Origin: Actinoalloteichus fjordicus | GTDB lineage: Bacteria; Actinomycetota; Actinomycetes; Mycobacteriales; Pseudonocardiaceae | Length of the DNA: 64,000 bases | Assembly (NCBI RefSeq): GCF_001941625.1 | Contig: NZ_CP016076.1 | Coordinates: 3,038,001-3,102,000, forward strand | Direction of reading: 5' to 3' | Part shown: one piece after another, positions 37,230 to 44,892 of the stretch | Layout of the letters: each line of letters opens with the position of its first letter | Position numbering within the stretch: the stretch's first letter is position 1 | The notes under the pieces: model-generated | The model's database searches: none | What the model was told of the DNA's origin: nothing | Seen by the model: only the letters and a program-made list of their open reading frames with translations | Position numbers and translations under genes: made by a program

Positions 37230-37984
37230 CGCGCACCGCCGTTGACGTAGAGCGTCTGGCCGCTGACGTAGGACGCCGCGTCGGAGGCGAGGAAGGCGAT
37301 CACCTCGGCCACCTCCGTCGGTTGTCCCACCCGGCGCAGCGGGATCTGTGTCGCGGCCCGCTGCTGGTGATCGTCGGCCTCCAGCCCCACGCGCTGGGCG
37401 GTGGCCGCCGTCATCGCGGTGGCGATGTAGCCGGGTGCCACGGCGTTGACCGTCACCCCGAAGGGGCCCAGCTCGATGGCCAGCGTCGCCGTCAGGCCCT
37501 GGACGCCCGCCTTGGCCGCCGCGTAGTTGACCTGGCCTCTGGCGCCCAGCGCCGAGCGGCTGCTGAGATTGACGATGCGGCCGTATCCGGCGGCCACCAT
37601 GGGCTGCTGCGCCGCGTGGCAGCAGAGGAACATGCTGGTCAGATTGGTCGAGATGACTGCGTCCCACTCGGCGGCGGGCATCTTGAACAACAGGTTGTCC
37701 CTGGTGATCCCGGCGTTGTTGACCAGGATGTCCAGCCTGCCGAAGCGGTCGAGGACCTGGGCGGTCATCGCCGCCACGTCACGCTCCACCGCGACGTCGC
37801 AGCCGATCGCGACGGCGGTGCCGCCCGCCTCGACGATCTCCGCCGCGACGGGCCTGGCCCGGTCCTCGGTCAGGTCGACCACGGCCACCGACGCCCCGTC
37901 GGCGGCCAGCCTGCGCGCCGTGGCGGCGCCGATGCCCTGCGCGGCACCGGTGACGACGGCGATCCGTTCGGCGAATCTGCTCAC
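37226..37984 (-). CDS. 3-oxoacyl-(ACP/CoA) reductase-like SDR
   Basis: This is a 252-residue classical SDR of the FabG type: TGAAQGIGAATARRL, GCDVAVERDVAAM, NNAGITRDNL, the catalytic Ser in NLSSRSALGARGQVN, then YAAAK, and the C-terminal SGQTLYVNGG. In this operon it would oxidise the 3-hydroxyacyl-CoA made by MaoC to the 3-oxoacyl-CoA for thiolase, opposite to its biosynthetic cousins. The GTG start has GAGAGGG upstream. It overlaps the MaoC gene by 4 bp and lies downstream of the thiolase gene. Confidence 0.92.
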   Translation of the reverse strand: MSRFAERIAVVTGAAQGIGAATARRLAADGASVAVVDLTEDRARPVAAEIVEAGGTAVAIGCDVAVERDVAAMTAQVLDRFGRLDILVNNAGITRDNLLFKMPAAEWDAVISTNLTSMFLCCHAAQQPMVAAGYGRIVNLSSRSALGARGQVNYAAAKAGVQGLTATLAIELGPFGVTVNAVAPGYIATAMTAATAQRVGLEADDHQQRAATQIPLRRVGQPTEVAEVIAFLASDAASYVSGQTLYVNGGAR

Positions 37985-38098
37985 GGTGATCCCTCTCTCG
38001 ATGATGTGACGTCTCGGTCGTCTCTCACGGGTGTGTCGGCGGTCGGGGTGGCGTCTTCGGTGGCTCTTGATGCCATGCCGCCGCAGGCCTTTCGTTGA

Positions 38099-39286
38099 TC
38101 AATCGCGGTCGATCAGCATCGCCGTGCCCTGTCCGACGCCGACGCACAGCGTCGCCAGTCCTCGCCTCGCGCCGGTCCGCCGCATGCGGTGCAGCAGGGT
38201 GGTCAGGATTCGAGCGCCGGAACAGCCGAGGGGATGCCCGAGGGCGATGGCTCCGCCGTCGGGGTTGACCAGCTCCGCAGGCAGGTCGAGCGCATCGACG
38301 ACGGCGAGCGTCTGCGCCGCGAACGCCTCGTTGACCTCCACCGCGTCCAGGTCCGCCACGCGTCGGCCCGTCCTGGCGGTCACGGCGCGGACGGCGGGCA
38401 CCGGTCCCAGCCCCATGACGTCGGGGTGCACGCCGACGCTGGCGCCTCCCGCGTAGCGGCCGAACGGCGTGACCCCGAGATCGGCCAGCGCCGAGTCGCT
38501 CACCAGCAGCAGGCCTGCGGCGCCGTCGTTCAGCGGCGAGGAGTTGCCCGCCGTCACGGTGCCCCCGGCGCGGAACGCGGGGCGCAGGCTCGCGAGTCGC
38601 GCAGGCGAGGTGTCCTCCCGGATGCCCTCGTCGGCGTCGACGAGATCGCCGTCGGGGGTGCGGACCGGCAGCAGCTCGTCGTCGAAGCGGCCTGCTGCCC
38701 GAGCCTCGGCCGCCCGGCGATGGCTGCGCAGCGCGAAGGCGTCCTGACGCTCCCGTGAGATCGAGCACCGGGTCGCCACCTCCTCGGCCGTCTCGCCCAT
38801 CGCCAGCACGCCGTGTCGCTCGCCCGCCTTCTCGTTGACCAGCCGCCAGCCCAGCCTGGTGTCGGCCAGTTCCATCGTGTGAGGCAGACCGTCGGCGGGA
38901 CGCGGTAGCACGAACGGGGCTCGACTCATGGACTCCGAACCGCCCGCCAGCACGACCTCGGCCTCGCCTGCGGCGATCGCCCGAGCGCCGGTGATCACCG
39001 CCTCCAGCCCGGAGGCGCACAACCGGTTCACCGTCGCCCCCGGCACCGAGTCCGGCAGGCCCGCGAGCAGCACGGCCATCCTGGCCACGTTCCGATTGTC
39101 CTCACCGGACTGATTGGCCGCGCCCCAGTAGACGTCGTCGATCCTCGCCGGGTCCATGGCCGGCACGTCGGCGAGCAGGCCCGCGATGACCTGGGCGGCC
39201 AGATCGTCGGGTCGGACGGCGCGCAGTGCCCCGCGCAGTCGGCCGATCGGGGTGCGACGGGCGGCGACGAAGTGGACGGCACGCAT
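38099..39286 (-). CDS. Thiolase (acetyl-CoA C-acyltransferase)
   Basis: This is a 395-residue degradative thiolase that cleaves 3-oxoacyl-CoA with CoA. The active residues are all present: Cys90 in VNRLCASGLEAV, His351 in IALGHPLGCSG and Cys381 in ATLCVGVGQG. VNEAFAAQTLAV is also typical. It lies between the acyl-CoA dehydrogenase (40558) and the SDR in a leftward operon, 120 bp downstream of the former. Its closest functional grouping is with PcaF/FadA-like enzymes, but the side chain it removes is unknown. Confidence 0.94.
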   Translation of the reverse strand: MRAVHFVAARRTPIGRLRGALRAVRPDDLAAQVIAGLLADVPAMDPARIDDVYWGAANQSGEDNRNVARMAVLLAGLPDSVPGATVNRLCASGLEAVITGARAIAAGEAEVVLAGGSESMSRAPFVLPRPADGLPHTMELADTRLGWRLVNEKAGERHGVLAMGETAEEVATRCSISRERQDAFALRSHRRAAEARAAGRFDDELLPVRTPDGDLVDADEGIREDTSPARLASLRPAFRAGGTVTAGNSSPLNDGAAGLLLVSDSALADLGVTPFGRYAGGASVGVHPDVMGLGPVPAVRAVTARTGRRVADLDAVEVNEAFAAQTLAVVDALDLPAELVNPDGGAIALGHPLGCSGARILTTLLHRMRRTGARRGLATLCVGVGQGTAMLIDRD

Positions 39287-39406
39287 GGTCGGGCTCCTCG
39301 GAGGGGACGGGCGGCGGGATGGTCGGGCGGAAGGTGGGGTGCGCTCGGCGCCCGTGGGATCGGTCCGCCGCGGCAGGAACGGCGGCCCTCGGCAGGCGGC
39401 GCCGAC

Positions 39407-40558
39407 CTATCTGAAGGCGCCGATGCCGGTCAGCGCCCGGCCGATGATCAGCTGTTGGATCTCGGTGGTGCCTTCGTAGAGCGTGGTGACGCGGGCGTCC
39501 CGCAGATACTTGGCCACCGGGAACTCGTCGAGATAGCCCGCGCCGCCGAAGACCTGCACCGCGTTGTCGGCGGCGCGCACGGCGGCCTCGCTGGCGAAGA
39601 GCTTGGCCATCGAGGACTCGGTCTCGAAGGGCTGGCCACGGTCCAGGAGATCGGCCACCCGCCAGACCAGCAGGCGCGCGGCGGCGGCGTCCACGGCGAT
39701 CGAGGCGATCAGTCGTTGCACGAGCTGGTGGCCCGCGACGGGCTTGCCGAACTGCTCGCGCTCTCGGGAGTAGGCCACCGCGGCGTCGAGTGCGCCCTGC
39801 GCCACTCCGACGCACCCGGCCGCCACCGACATCCGGCCCTTGGCCAGGGCGGACATCGCGATGCCGAAGCCCCGGTCGACCTCGCCCAGCCGGGCGGAGT
39901 CGGGCAGCAGCACGTCGTCGAAGGTCAGCTCGGCGGTCGCCTGGCCGCGCAGGCCGAGTTTGCCGTGGATCTCGCGGCGGGTCAGACCGGGGGAGTCGGC
40001 GGGCACCAGGAACGCCGTGATCCCCCGAGGGCCCGGACCGCCGGTCCTGGCGAAGACCACGCAGACCTGCGCCCAGGTGCCGTTGGTGATGAACGTCTTC
40101 GCCCCGGTGAGCAGCCAGCCGTCGTCCTGCCTGCTCGCACGGGTCCGCAGCGAGCCTGCATCCGATCCGGTGTCCGGTTCGGACAGTGCGAAGCACCCCA
40201 GCGCCTCCCCGGAGCACAGCCTGGGCAGCCACCAGCGGCGCTGTGCCTCCGTGCCGTACGCCAGGATCGAGGCGGCCACCAGGCCGAGGGACACCGAGAC
40301 CACCCCGCGCACCGAGGAGTCCGCCCGTCCCAGCTCCTCCAGCACGAGGCAGTAGGACAGGTGATCTCCGCCGGAGCCGCCGTAGGACTCGGGGATGGTC
40401 ATGCCGAGGAACCCCACCTCACCGAGGCGGGGGATCAGCTCGAGGTCGATCGACTCGCGACGGTCCCAGTCGGCGGCATGCGGCACCACCTCACGGTCGA
40501 CGAAGTCGGCGGCGAGGCGGCGCAGCGCCGCCTGCTCCGATGAGAGGGTCAGGTCCAT
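39407..40558 (-). CDS. Acyl-CoA dehydrogenase
   Basis: This is a 383-residue acyl-CoA dehydrogenase, with FLGMTIPESYGGSG, CFALSEPDTGSDAGSLRT, LTGAKTFITNG, FGKPVAGHQLVQRLIAS and VFGGAGYLDEFPVAKYLRDA; the catalytic Glu is about 362 in TTLYEGTTEIQQ. The ATG has a GGAGGCG site and begins the leftward operon ACAD-thiolase-SDR-MaoC. Imperfect direct repeats occupy its leader (40571-40625), and a TetR-type inverted repeat lies between it and the divergent TetR gene. Confidence 0.94.
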   Translation of the reverse strand: MDLTLSSEQAALRRLAADFVDREVVPHAADWDRRESIDLELIPRLGEVGFLGMTIPESYGGSGGDHLSYCLVLEELGRADSSVRGVVSVSLGLVAASILAYGTEAQRRWWLPRLCSGEALGCFALSEPDTGSDAGSLRTRASRQDDGWLLTGAKTFITNGTWAQVCVVFARTGGPGPRGITAFLVPADSPGLTRREIHGKLGLRGQATAELTFDDVLLPDSARLGEVDRGFGIAMSALAKGRMSVAAGCVGVAQGALDAAVAYSREREQFGKPVAGHQLVQRLIASIAVDAAAARLLVWRVADLLDRGQPFETESSMAKLFASEAAVRAADNAVQVFGGAGYLDEFPVAKYLRDARVTTLYEGTTEIQQLIIGRALTGIGAFR

Positions 40559-40570
40559 CTCGCCTCCGTG

Positions 40571-40625
40571 CCCTGGGAATCGTGTGCCGGGAATCGTGCC
40601 CTGGGAACAGCCCCTGGAAATCGTG
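40571..40625 (-). repeat. Imperfect direct repeats in the operon leader
   Basis: Four degenerate copies occur in a row: CCCTGGGAATCGTG (40571-40584), CCGGGAATCGTG (40587-40598), CCCTGGGAACAG (40599-40610) and CCCTGGAAATCGTG (40612-40625). They lie immediately upstream of the ribosome site of the acyl-CoA dehydrogenase. Confidence 0.6.
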
Positions 40626-40632
40626 ATCCCCC

Positions 40633-40655
40633 ATAAACTAGCGCTGGAAGTTTAT
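40633..40655. promoter_or_regulatory. TetR operator candidate
   Basis: Perfect 7-bp inverted arms ATAAACT (40633-40639) and AGTTTAT (40649-40655) enclose AGCGCTGGA. The AT-rich site lies between the divergent ACAD operon and the TetR gene. Its core ACTAGCG...AGT is shared with the site at 41900. Confidence 0.72.
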
Positions 40656-40725
40656 CGGCGTCCAGGGGTGATGTGACAGAGTTCCGTGCGCGGCGGTCGT
40701 CGTCCCCGCCGCCGAGGAGGTCGGT

Positions 40726-41424
40726 ATGGCTCGGCCGCGTCAGCCCCGGCTGAGCAGGGCCCGCATCGTGGAGGCCGCCACGGTGCTGATCGACGCCGAC
40801 GGGCTCGATGCGTTCTCCACGCGACGCCTCGCCCTCGAACTGGGCGTCCGGGGGCCCTCGCTCTACAACCACTTCGCGACCAAGAACGAGATACTCGACG
40901 CCGTCGCGGACGAGATCATCGCGCAGGTCGACGTCTCCTTCTTCGCCGAACACGACTGGCGGACGGCGCTGCGCCGATGGGCGCACTCCTATCGCGACGC
41001 CCTGGCCGCGCACCCCAACATCGTGCCGGTCCTGGCACGAGGGCCGGGCAGGCGGCCCGCCGCGTTGGCGATGGCGGACGCGGTCTACGGCGGCCTGGTC
41101 GACGCGGGCTGGCCGCCCGCGCGGGCCACCCACATCGGCGCCGTGATGCGCTACGTCGTCGCGGGTTCGGCGCTGGGCTCCTTCGCCAGGGGCTTCGAGG
41201 CCGATCCCGCGCTGTACGAGGAGGAGCGGTACCCGCACCTGTCGCAGGCGCACCTGCTCGCCGATCACCAGCGCAGCGTCGACGAGGGCGCCTTCGCGCT
41301 GGGGGTCGACATGCTGCTCGCCGGGCTGAGTCAGGTCTACGCGGAGGTCGTCGGCCCGCTGCCGCCTGCGGCGGGTAGTTCGGCGACGGGCGGATCTGCG
41401 ACGACCGGACAGGCCCGGCCTTAG
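40726..41424 (+). CDS. TetR-family transcriptional regulator
   Basis: This is a 232-residue TetR regulator. The N-terminal helix-turn-helix (RIVEAATVLIDADGLDAFST, LALELGVRGPSLYNHFATKN) is followed by a TetR_C-like ligand domain with WAHSYRDALAAHPNIVPVLA and a Pro/Ala-rich tail. It is divergent from the beta-oxidation operon, and the palindrome at 40633-40655 sits between them, so it most likely represses the operon and itself. It may also act on the ALDH/ADH pair downstream, which has a similar palindrome. Confidence 0.93.
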   Translation: MARPRQPRLSRARIVEAATVLIDADGLDAFSTRRLALELGVRGPSLYNHFATKNEILDAVADEIIAQVDVSFFAEHDWRTALRRWAHSYRDALAAHPNIVPVLARGPGRRPAALAMADAVYGGLVDAGWPPARATHIGAVMRYVVAGSALGSFARGFEADPALYEEERYPHLSQAHLLADHQRSVDEGAFALGVDMLLAGLSQVYAEVVGPLPPAAGSSATGGSATTGQARP

Positions 41425-41438
41425 CCGGGGCGGGGTGT

Positions 41439-41456
41439 GCTCCCGATCGCGGGAGC
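41439..41456 (+). terminator. Hairpin after the TetR gene
   Basis: GCTCCCG (41439-41445) and CGGGAGC (41450-41456) form a perfect 7-bp stem with a 4-nt loop, 15 bp after the stop codon. Confidence 0.6.
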
Positions 41457-41899
41457 GCCGGTTCCGAGTGGCCTCCATGCCTCCCGGCGGCCGATGCGGC
41501 GGTTCGGCGCCGAGCAGCCGCCTCGACGCCGCAGGGCGCGCGTCCTCCTGGGCGGATCGTCGGTTCGACGGCCGGAGCGTCGCAGTGCCGTCCGCCGTCC
41601 GCCCGTCCCGCGGGGGTGGGCGGCCTGCTCGAGTCCGGTTCGCTCCCGTGCCTTGCCGCGTGCGGAGGTGATCACGTCGGGCAGCGTGGGTTTTCGAATC
41701 TCGCGTCGTCGGACGTCGTCGCGCCGTTGCCGACCTCGCCGCTGCCGCTGTCCTCCCGGCTCTGTCTTCGCCTTCCCCCGACTTCGTCGCCGTCGCCTCG
41801 ACGGTCGTCGTGTCGAGCCGCTCTCCCGCGCCGCCCGCCGTCGGCGCACCTCCCGGCCGCAGCCTCTATCGGCGAGGCGGTCGCGGCGCTAAGGTGAAA
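41457..41899. other. Intergenic region, no gene seen
   Basis: About 440 bp upstream of the ALDH operon hold only low-complexity arginine/serine-rich frames. The palindrome at its right end is described separately. Confidence 0.45.
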
Positions 41900-41914
41900 A
41901 CTAGCGGCGCTAGT
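41900..41914. promoter_or_regulatory. Palindrome ACTAGC-N3-GCTAGT before the ALDH/ADH pair
   Basis: Perfect 6-bp arms ACTAGC (41900-41905) and GCTAGT (41909-41914) lie 46 bp before the ATG. The sequence shares ACTAGCG and the AGT end with the centre of the TetR operator at 40633, spaced equally, so the same TetR protein may bind both. This is an inference. Confidence 0.6.
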
Positions 41915-41959
41915 CCACTTTCGTCGCTCACCCTCGGCCGTTCGACGAGCAGGGATGCC

Positions 41960-43417
41960 ATGACCAGCGCAGACGTCGCCACATCAGCCGGGGCGGCGCG
42001 AGCCGCCGACCGCAGCAGGTTCTATCTGGACGGACAGTGGACGGAGCCGCTCGGCGGGGGCGTCATCCCCGTCGAGAACCCCTACACCGAGCGGATCATC
42101 GCCACGGTGCCCGCCGGGTCCGTACGGGACGTGGACCGGGCGGTGGCCGCCGCCCGTGCCGCCGCGACGCCGTGGGCGGCCACCCCGCCCGCCGTGCGGG
42201 CCGAGCACCTCGCCCGACTGGCCGACGCGGTCGCGGCGCGGGCCGAGGACCTCGCCGCCACCATCGGCCGGGAACTCGGTGCGCCGCAGCGGGTGGCCGC
42301 CGCCGTGCATGTCGGAATGCCGCTGACGGTGTTGCGCGGCATCGCCGAGACGGCCGCCCGGCCGCCAGCGGAGGAGACCGTCGGCAACTCCCTGGTGGTC
42401 CGGGAGCCCGTCGGGGTCGTCGCCGCGATCACCCCGTGGAACTACCCGCTGCATCAGGTGGTCGCCAAGGTGGCGCCCGCGCTGGCGGCGGGCTGTCCGG
42501 TGGTCCTCAAGCCCAGCGAGGTGACCCCGCTGACGGCGTACCTCTTCTTCGACGCCGTCCACGAGGCGGGACTGCCGCCCGGCGTGCTCAACCTGGTCGT
42601 CGGCACCGGTCCGGTGGTCGGCGAGGCGCTGGCCGGGCACCGGGACGTCGACATGGTCTCCTTCACCGGCTCCACGGCCGTCGGCGCCCGGATCTCCCAC
42701 CTGGCCGCCGATCGGATCGCCCGCGTCGCCCTGGAGTTGGGGGGCAAGTCGGCCAACCTCGTCCTGGCTGACGCCGACCTGCCCGCCGCCGTCCGTGCAG
42801 GCGTCGGCAAGGCCTTCCTCAACTCCGGCCAGACCTGCACCGCGTGGAGTCGGATGCTGGTGGACCGCAGCCGGTATGCCGAGGCCGTCGAACTGGCCGA
42901 GCAGTCCGCCCGCCGCTTCACCCTCGGCGACCCCGTCGCCCCGCAGACCCGCCTCGGCCCGCTGGTCTCGGCCGCGCAGCGTGATCGGGTACTCGGCCAC
43001 GTCGACCGCGCCGTCGCCGACGGAGCCAGGCTGGTGATCGGCGGATCCGACGCCGAAGTGCCCGCGCAGGGCCATTTCGTCGCCCCCACCGTGTTCGCCG
43101 ACGTCGATCCCGACGGCGCGCTCGCTCAGGAGGAGGTCTTCGGCCCGGTCCTGGCGATCATCCCCGTCGCCGACGACGCCGAGGCCGTCGCGGTGGCCAA
43201 CAACTCGCGCTACGGCCTCGCCGGAGCGGTCTGGTCCGCCGACGCCGAACGGGCGCTGGCGGTGGCGCGGTCGCTGCGTACCGGCGCGGTCGACGTCAAC
43301 GGCGGTGCGTTCAACCCCGCCGCGCCCTTCGGCGGCTACCGCCAGTCCGGTCTCGGCAGGGAGTTGGGCGCGCACGGCATCGCGGAGTTCACCGAGGTGA
43401 AGGCGATCCAGCGATGA
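41960..43417 (+). CDS. Aldehyde dehydrogenase
   Basis: This is a 485-residue NAD+-dependent aldehyde dehydrogenase: TPWNYPLHQVVAKVAPALAA (Asn161), Lys184 in VVLKPSEVTP, SFTGSTAVG, Glu259 in LELGGKSANLVL, and the catalytic Cys293 in NSGQTCTAW. The C-terminal PFGGYRQSGLGRELG and EVKAIQR are typical. Two overlapping ATGs occur at 41955 and 41960; the second is in frame. It overlaps the alcohol dehydrogenase by 4 bp (ATGA), so the pair would turn an alcohol into an acid, the substrate for the acyl-CoA synthetase. Confidence 0.93.
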   Translation: MTSADVATSAGAARAADRSRFYLDGQWTEPLGGGVIPVENPYTERIIATVPAGSVRDVDRAVAAARAAATPWAATPPAVRAEHLARLADAVAARAEDLAATIGRELGAPQRVAAAVHVGMPLTVLRGIAETAARPPAEETVGNSLVVREPVGVVAAITPWNYPLHQVVAKVAPALAAGCPVVLKPSEVTPLTAYLFFDAVHEAGLPPGVLNLVVGTGPVVGEALAGHRDVDMVSFTGSTAVGARISHLAADRIARVALELGGKSANLVLADADLPAAVRAGVGKAFLNSGQTCTAWSRMLVDRSRYAEAVELAEQSARRFTLGDPVAPQTRLGPLVSAAQRDRVLGHVDRAVADGARLVIGGSDAEVPAQGHFVAPTVFADVDPDGALAQEEVFGPVLAIIPVADDAEAVAVANNSRYGLAGAVWSADAERALAVARSLRTGAVDVNGGAFNPAAPFGGYRQSGLGRELGAHGIAEFTEVKAIQR

Positions 43418-44511
43418 GCGGCGGACGCACCGTGTCGGCCCTGCTGGCGCGTCGTGCGGACCTGTCGCCCACTGTGGAACAGGTGCGGCTGCCCGATCCG
43501 GGACCGGGCGAGGTCCGGGTCCGGATTCGGGCCGCCGGGGTCTGCCACTCCGATCTGTCGATGATCAACGGCACGCTCGCCCCGTCCTTCCCGCTGGCAC
43601 TCGGCCACGAGGCGGCGGGCGTCGTCACCGACGTCGGGCCGGGGACCGATCGCGTCTCCGGCGGGGAGCACGTCGTGCTCAACTGGTCGCCTGCGTGCCG
43701 GACCTGCTGGCATTGTGCGGCGGGCAGGCCGTGGTTCTGTGACACCGCAGGCAGGCCGTCCTCGGCACGGGGCGCCACCGCCGACGGCGCGGCGCTGCAC
43801 GTCACGCTCGGTCTCGGCGCACTCGCCGAGGAGGTCGTGGTACCGCAGCACGCGGTCATCCCGGTGCCCGCCGAACTGCCTTTCGACCAGGCCGCGCTGC
43901 TGGGCTGCGCGGTGCTGACCGGCGTCGGCGCCGTCCGCAACACCGCGCGGGTCGCGGCGGGGGAGTCCGTCGTCGTGATCGGACTCGGCGGGGTCGGCCT
44001 GTCCGCCGTCCTGGCCGCTCGCGATGCGGGCGCGGAACAGATCCTGGCGGTCGACGTCACGGAGTCCAAGCACGCACTCGCGATCGCGGCGGGCGCGACG
44101 GACTTCCTCGTCTCCGACGGCGGGCTCGTCCGCTCGATCCGGGCCCGCACCGACGGGCGCGGCGTCGACCACGCCTTCGAGTGTGTCGGCCGGGCGACGA
44201 CCATCGAGACCGCCTGGCGCTCGGTGCGGCGCGGTGGCGGGGTGATCGTCGTCGGCATGGGCGCTCGAGACGACGTGATCAGTCTCAGCGCACTGGACGT
44301 CTTCCACTCCGGCCGGGTGCTGCGCTCCTCGGTGTACGGCGCGGCCGATCCCGACCGCGACGTGCCCGCACTGGCCCGCGACGTCCTGGCAGGCGATCTC
44401 GACGTGACTCCGCTGATCACCCACCGCATCTCCTTGGCCGAGACGCCCGCCGCCCTCGATCGACTGGCGAGGGGGGAGGGCGCCCGCTCGGTGGTGTCCT
44501 TCCCGGGCTGA
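43414..44511 (+). CDS. Zinc-dependent alcohol dehydrogenase
   Basis: This is a 365-residue MDR alcohol dehydrogenase. Catalytic zinc ligands are Cys44 (GVCHSDLSM) and His65/Glu66 (LGHEAAGVV); the structural-zinc lobe has CRTCWHCAAGRPWFC (four Cys). Rossmann loop: GLGGVGLSAVLAARDAG, followed by VDVTESK. It is of the class-III-like branch (with the nicotinoprotein/NDMA-type ADHs nearby in family terms). It overlaps the aldehyde dehydrogenase by 4 bp. Together they oxidise a primary alcohol through the aldehyde to an acid; the natural substrate is not known. Confidence 0.92.
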   Translation: MSGGRTVSALLARRADLSPTVEQVRLPDPGPGEVRVRIRAAGVCHSDLSMINGTLAPSFPLALGHEAAGVVTDVGPGTDRVSGGEHVVLNWSPACRTCWHCAAGRPWFCDTAGRPSSARGATADGAALHVTLGLGALAEEVVVPQHAVIPVPAELPFDQAALLGCAVLTGVGAVRNTARVAAGESVVVIGLGGVGLSAVLAARDAGAEQILAVDVTESKHALAIAAGATDFLVSDGGLVRSIRARTDGRGVDHAFECVGRATTIETAWRSVRRGGGVIVVGMGARDDVISLSALDVFHSGRVLRSSVYGAADPDRDVPALARDVLAGDLDVTPLITHRISLAETPAALDRLARGEGARSVVSFPG

Positions 44512-44840
44512 CCCGCCCCTCCGCAAGGTCGGTCGGGCCTCTCGTGGCGGCCCGGCGAAGCGTTACGGCGCTGTGCCGGACCCCCGTCCTGCGGCGCCGC
44601 ACCAGGCCCGCCCTGCGCATTGGCGGCCGTCGAACGGCGTGCCGAGGTCGCCGCCCCGCACCGGTTGCAGGCTGCCCGCCGCGCCGACCGACGGCGATCC
44701 CCGGCGGGCGCGGCGACGAGCCTCGAAGCCCGCTCGAGAGCGACTCGAGGACGAGTCGTGTCAGTCGATCGCGGCTTGTCCTGTCGCCCGGCGACGCGAG
44801 ACGCTCGCGCGCAGCGGTGATCAACTGTCCGATTCACCGA
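44512..44840. other. Intergenic region, no gene seen
   Basis: About 330 bp separate the alcohol dehydrogenase from the glycosyltransferase leader. No gene is apparent. Confidence 0.45.
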
Positions 44841-44843
44841 CGA

Positions 44844-44859
44844 CGTCGCTAGTCCGACG
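44844..44859. promoter_or_regulatory. Inverted repeat before the glycosyltransferase
   Basis: CGTCG (44844-44848) and CGACG (44855-44859) flank CTAGTC about 34 bp before the start. The GCTAGTCC string is shared with the right half of the ALDH palindrome. A regulatory role is only a suggestion. Confidence 0.35.
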
Positions 44860-44892
44860 AACCTGATTCGTCGGGTGAGAGGAAGGGGATCG

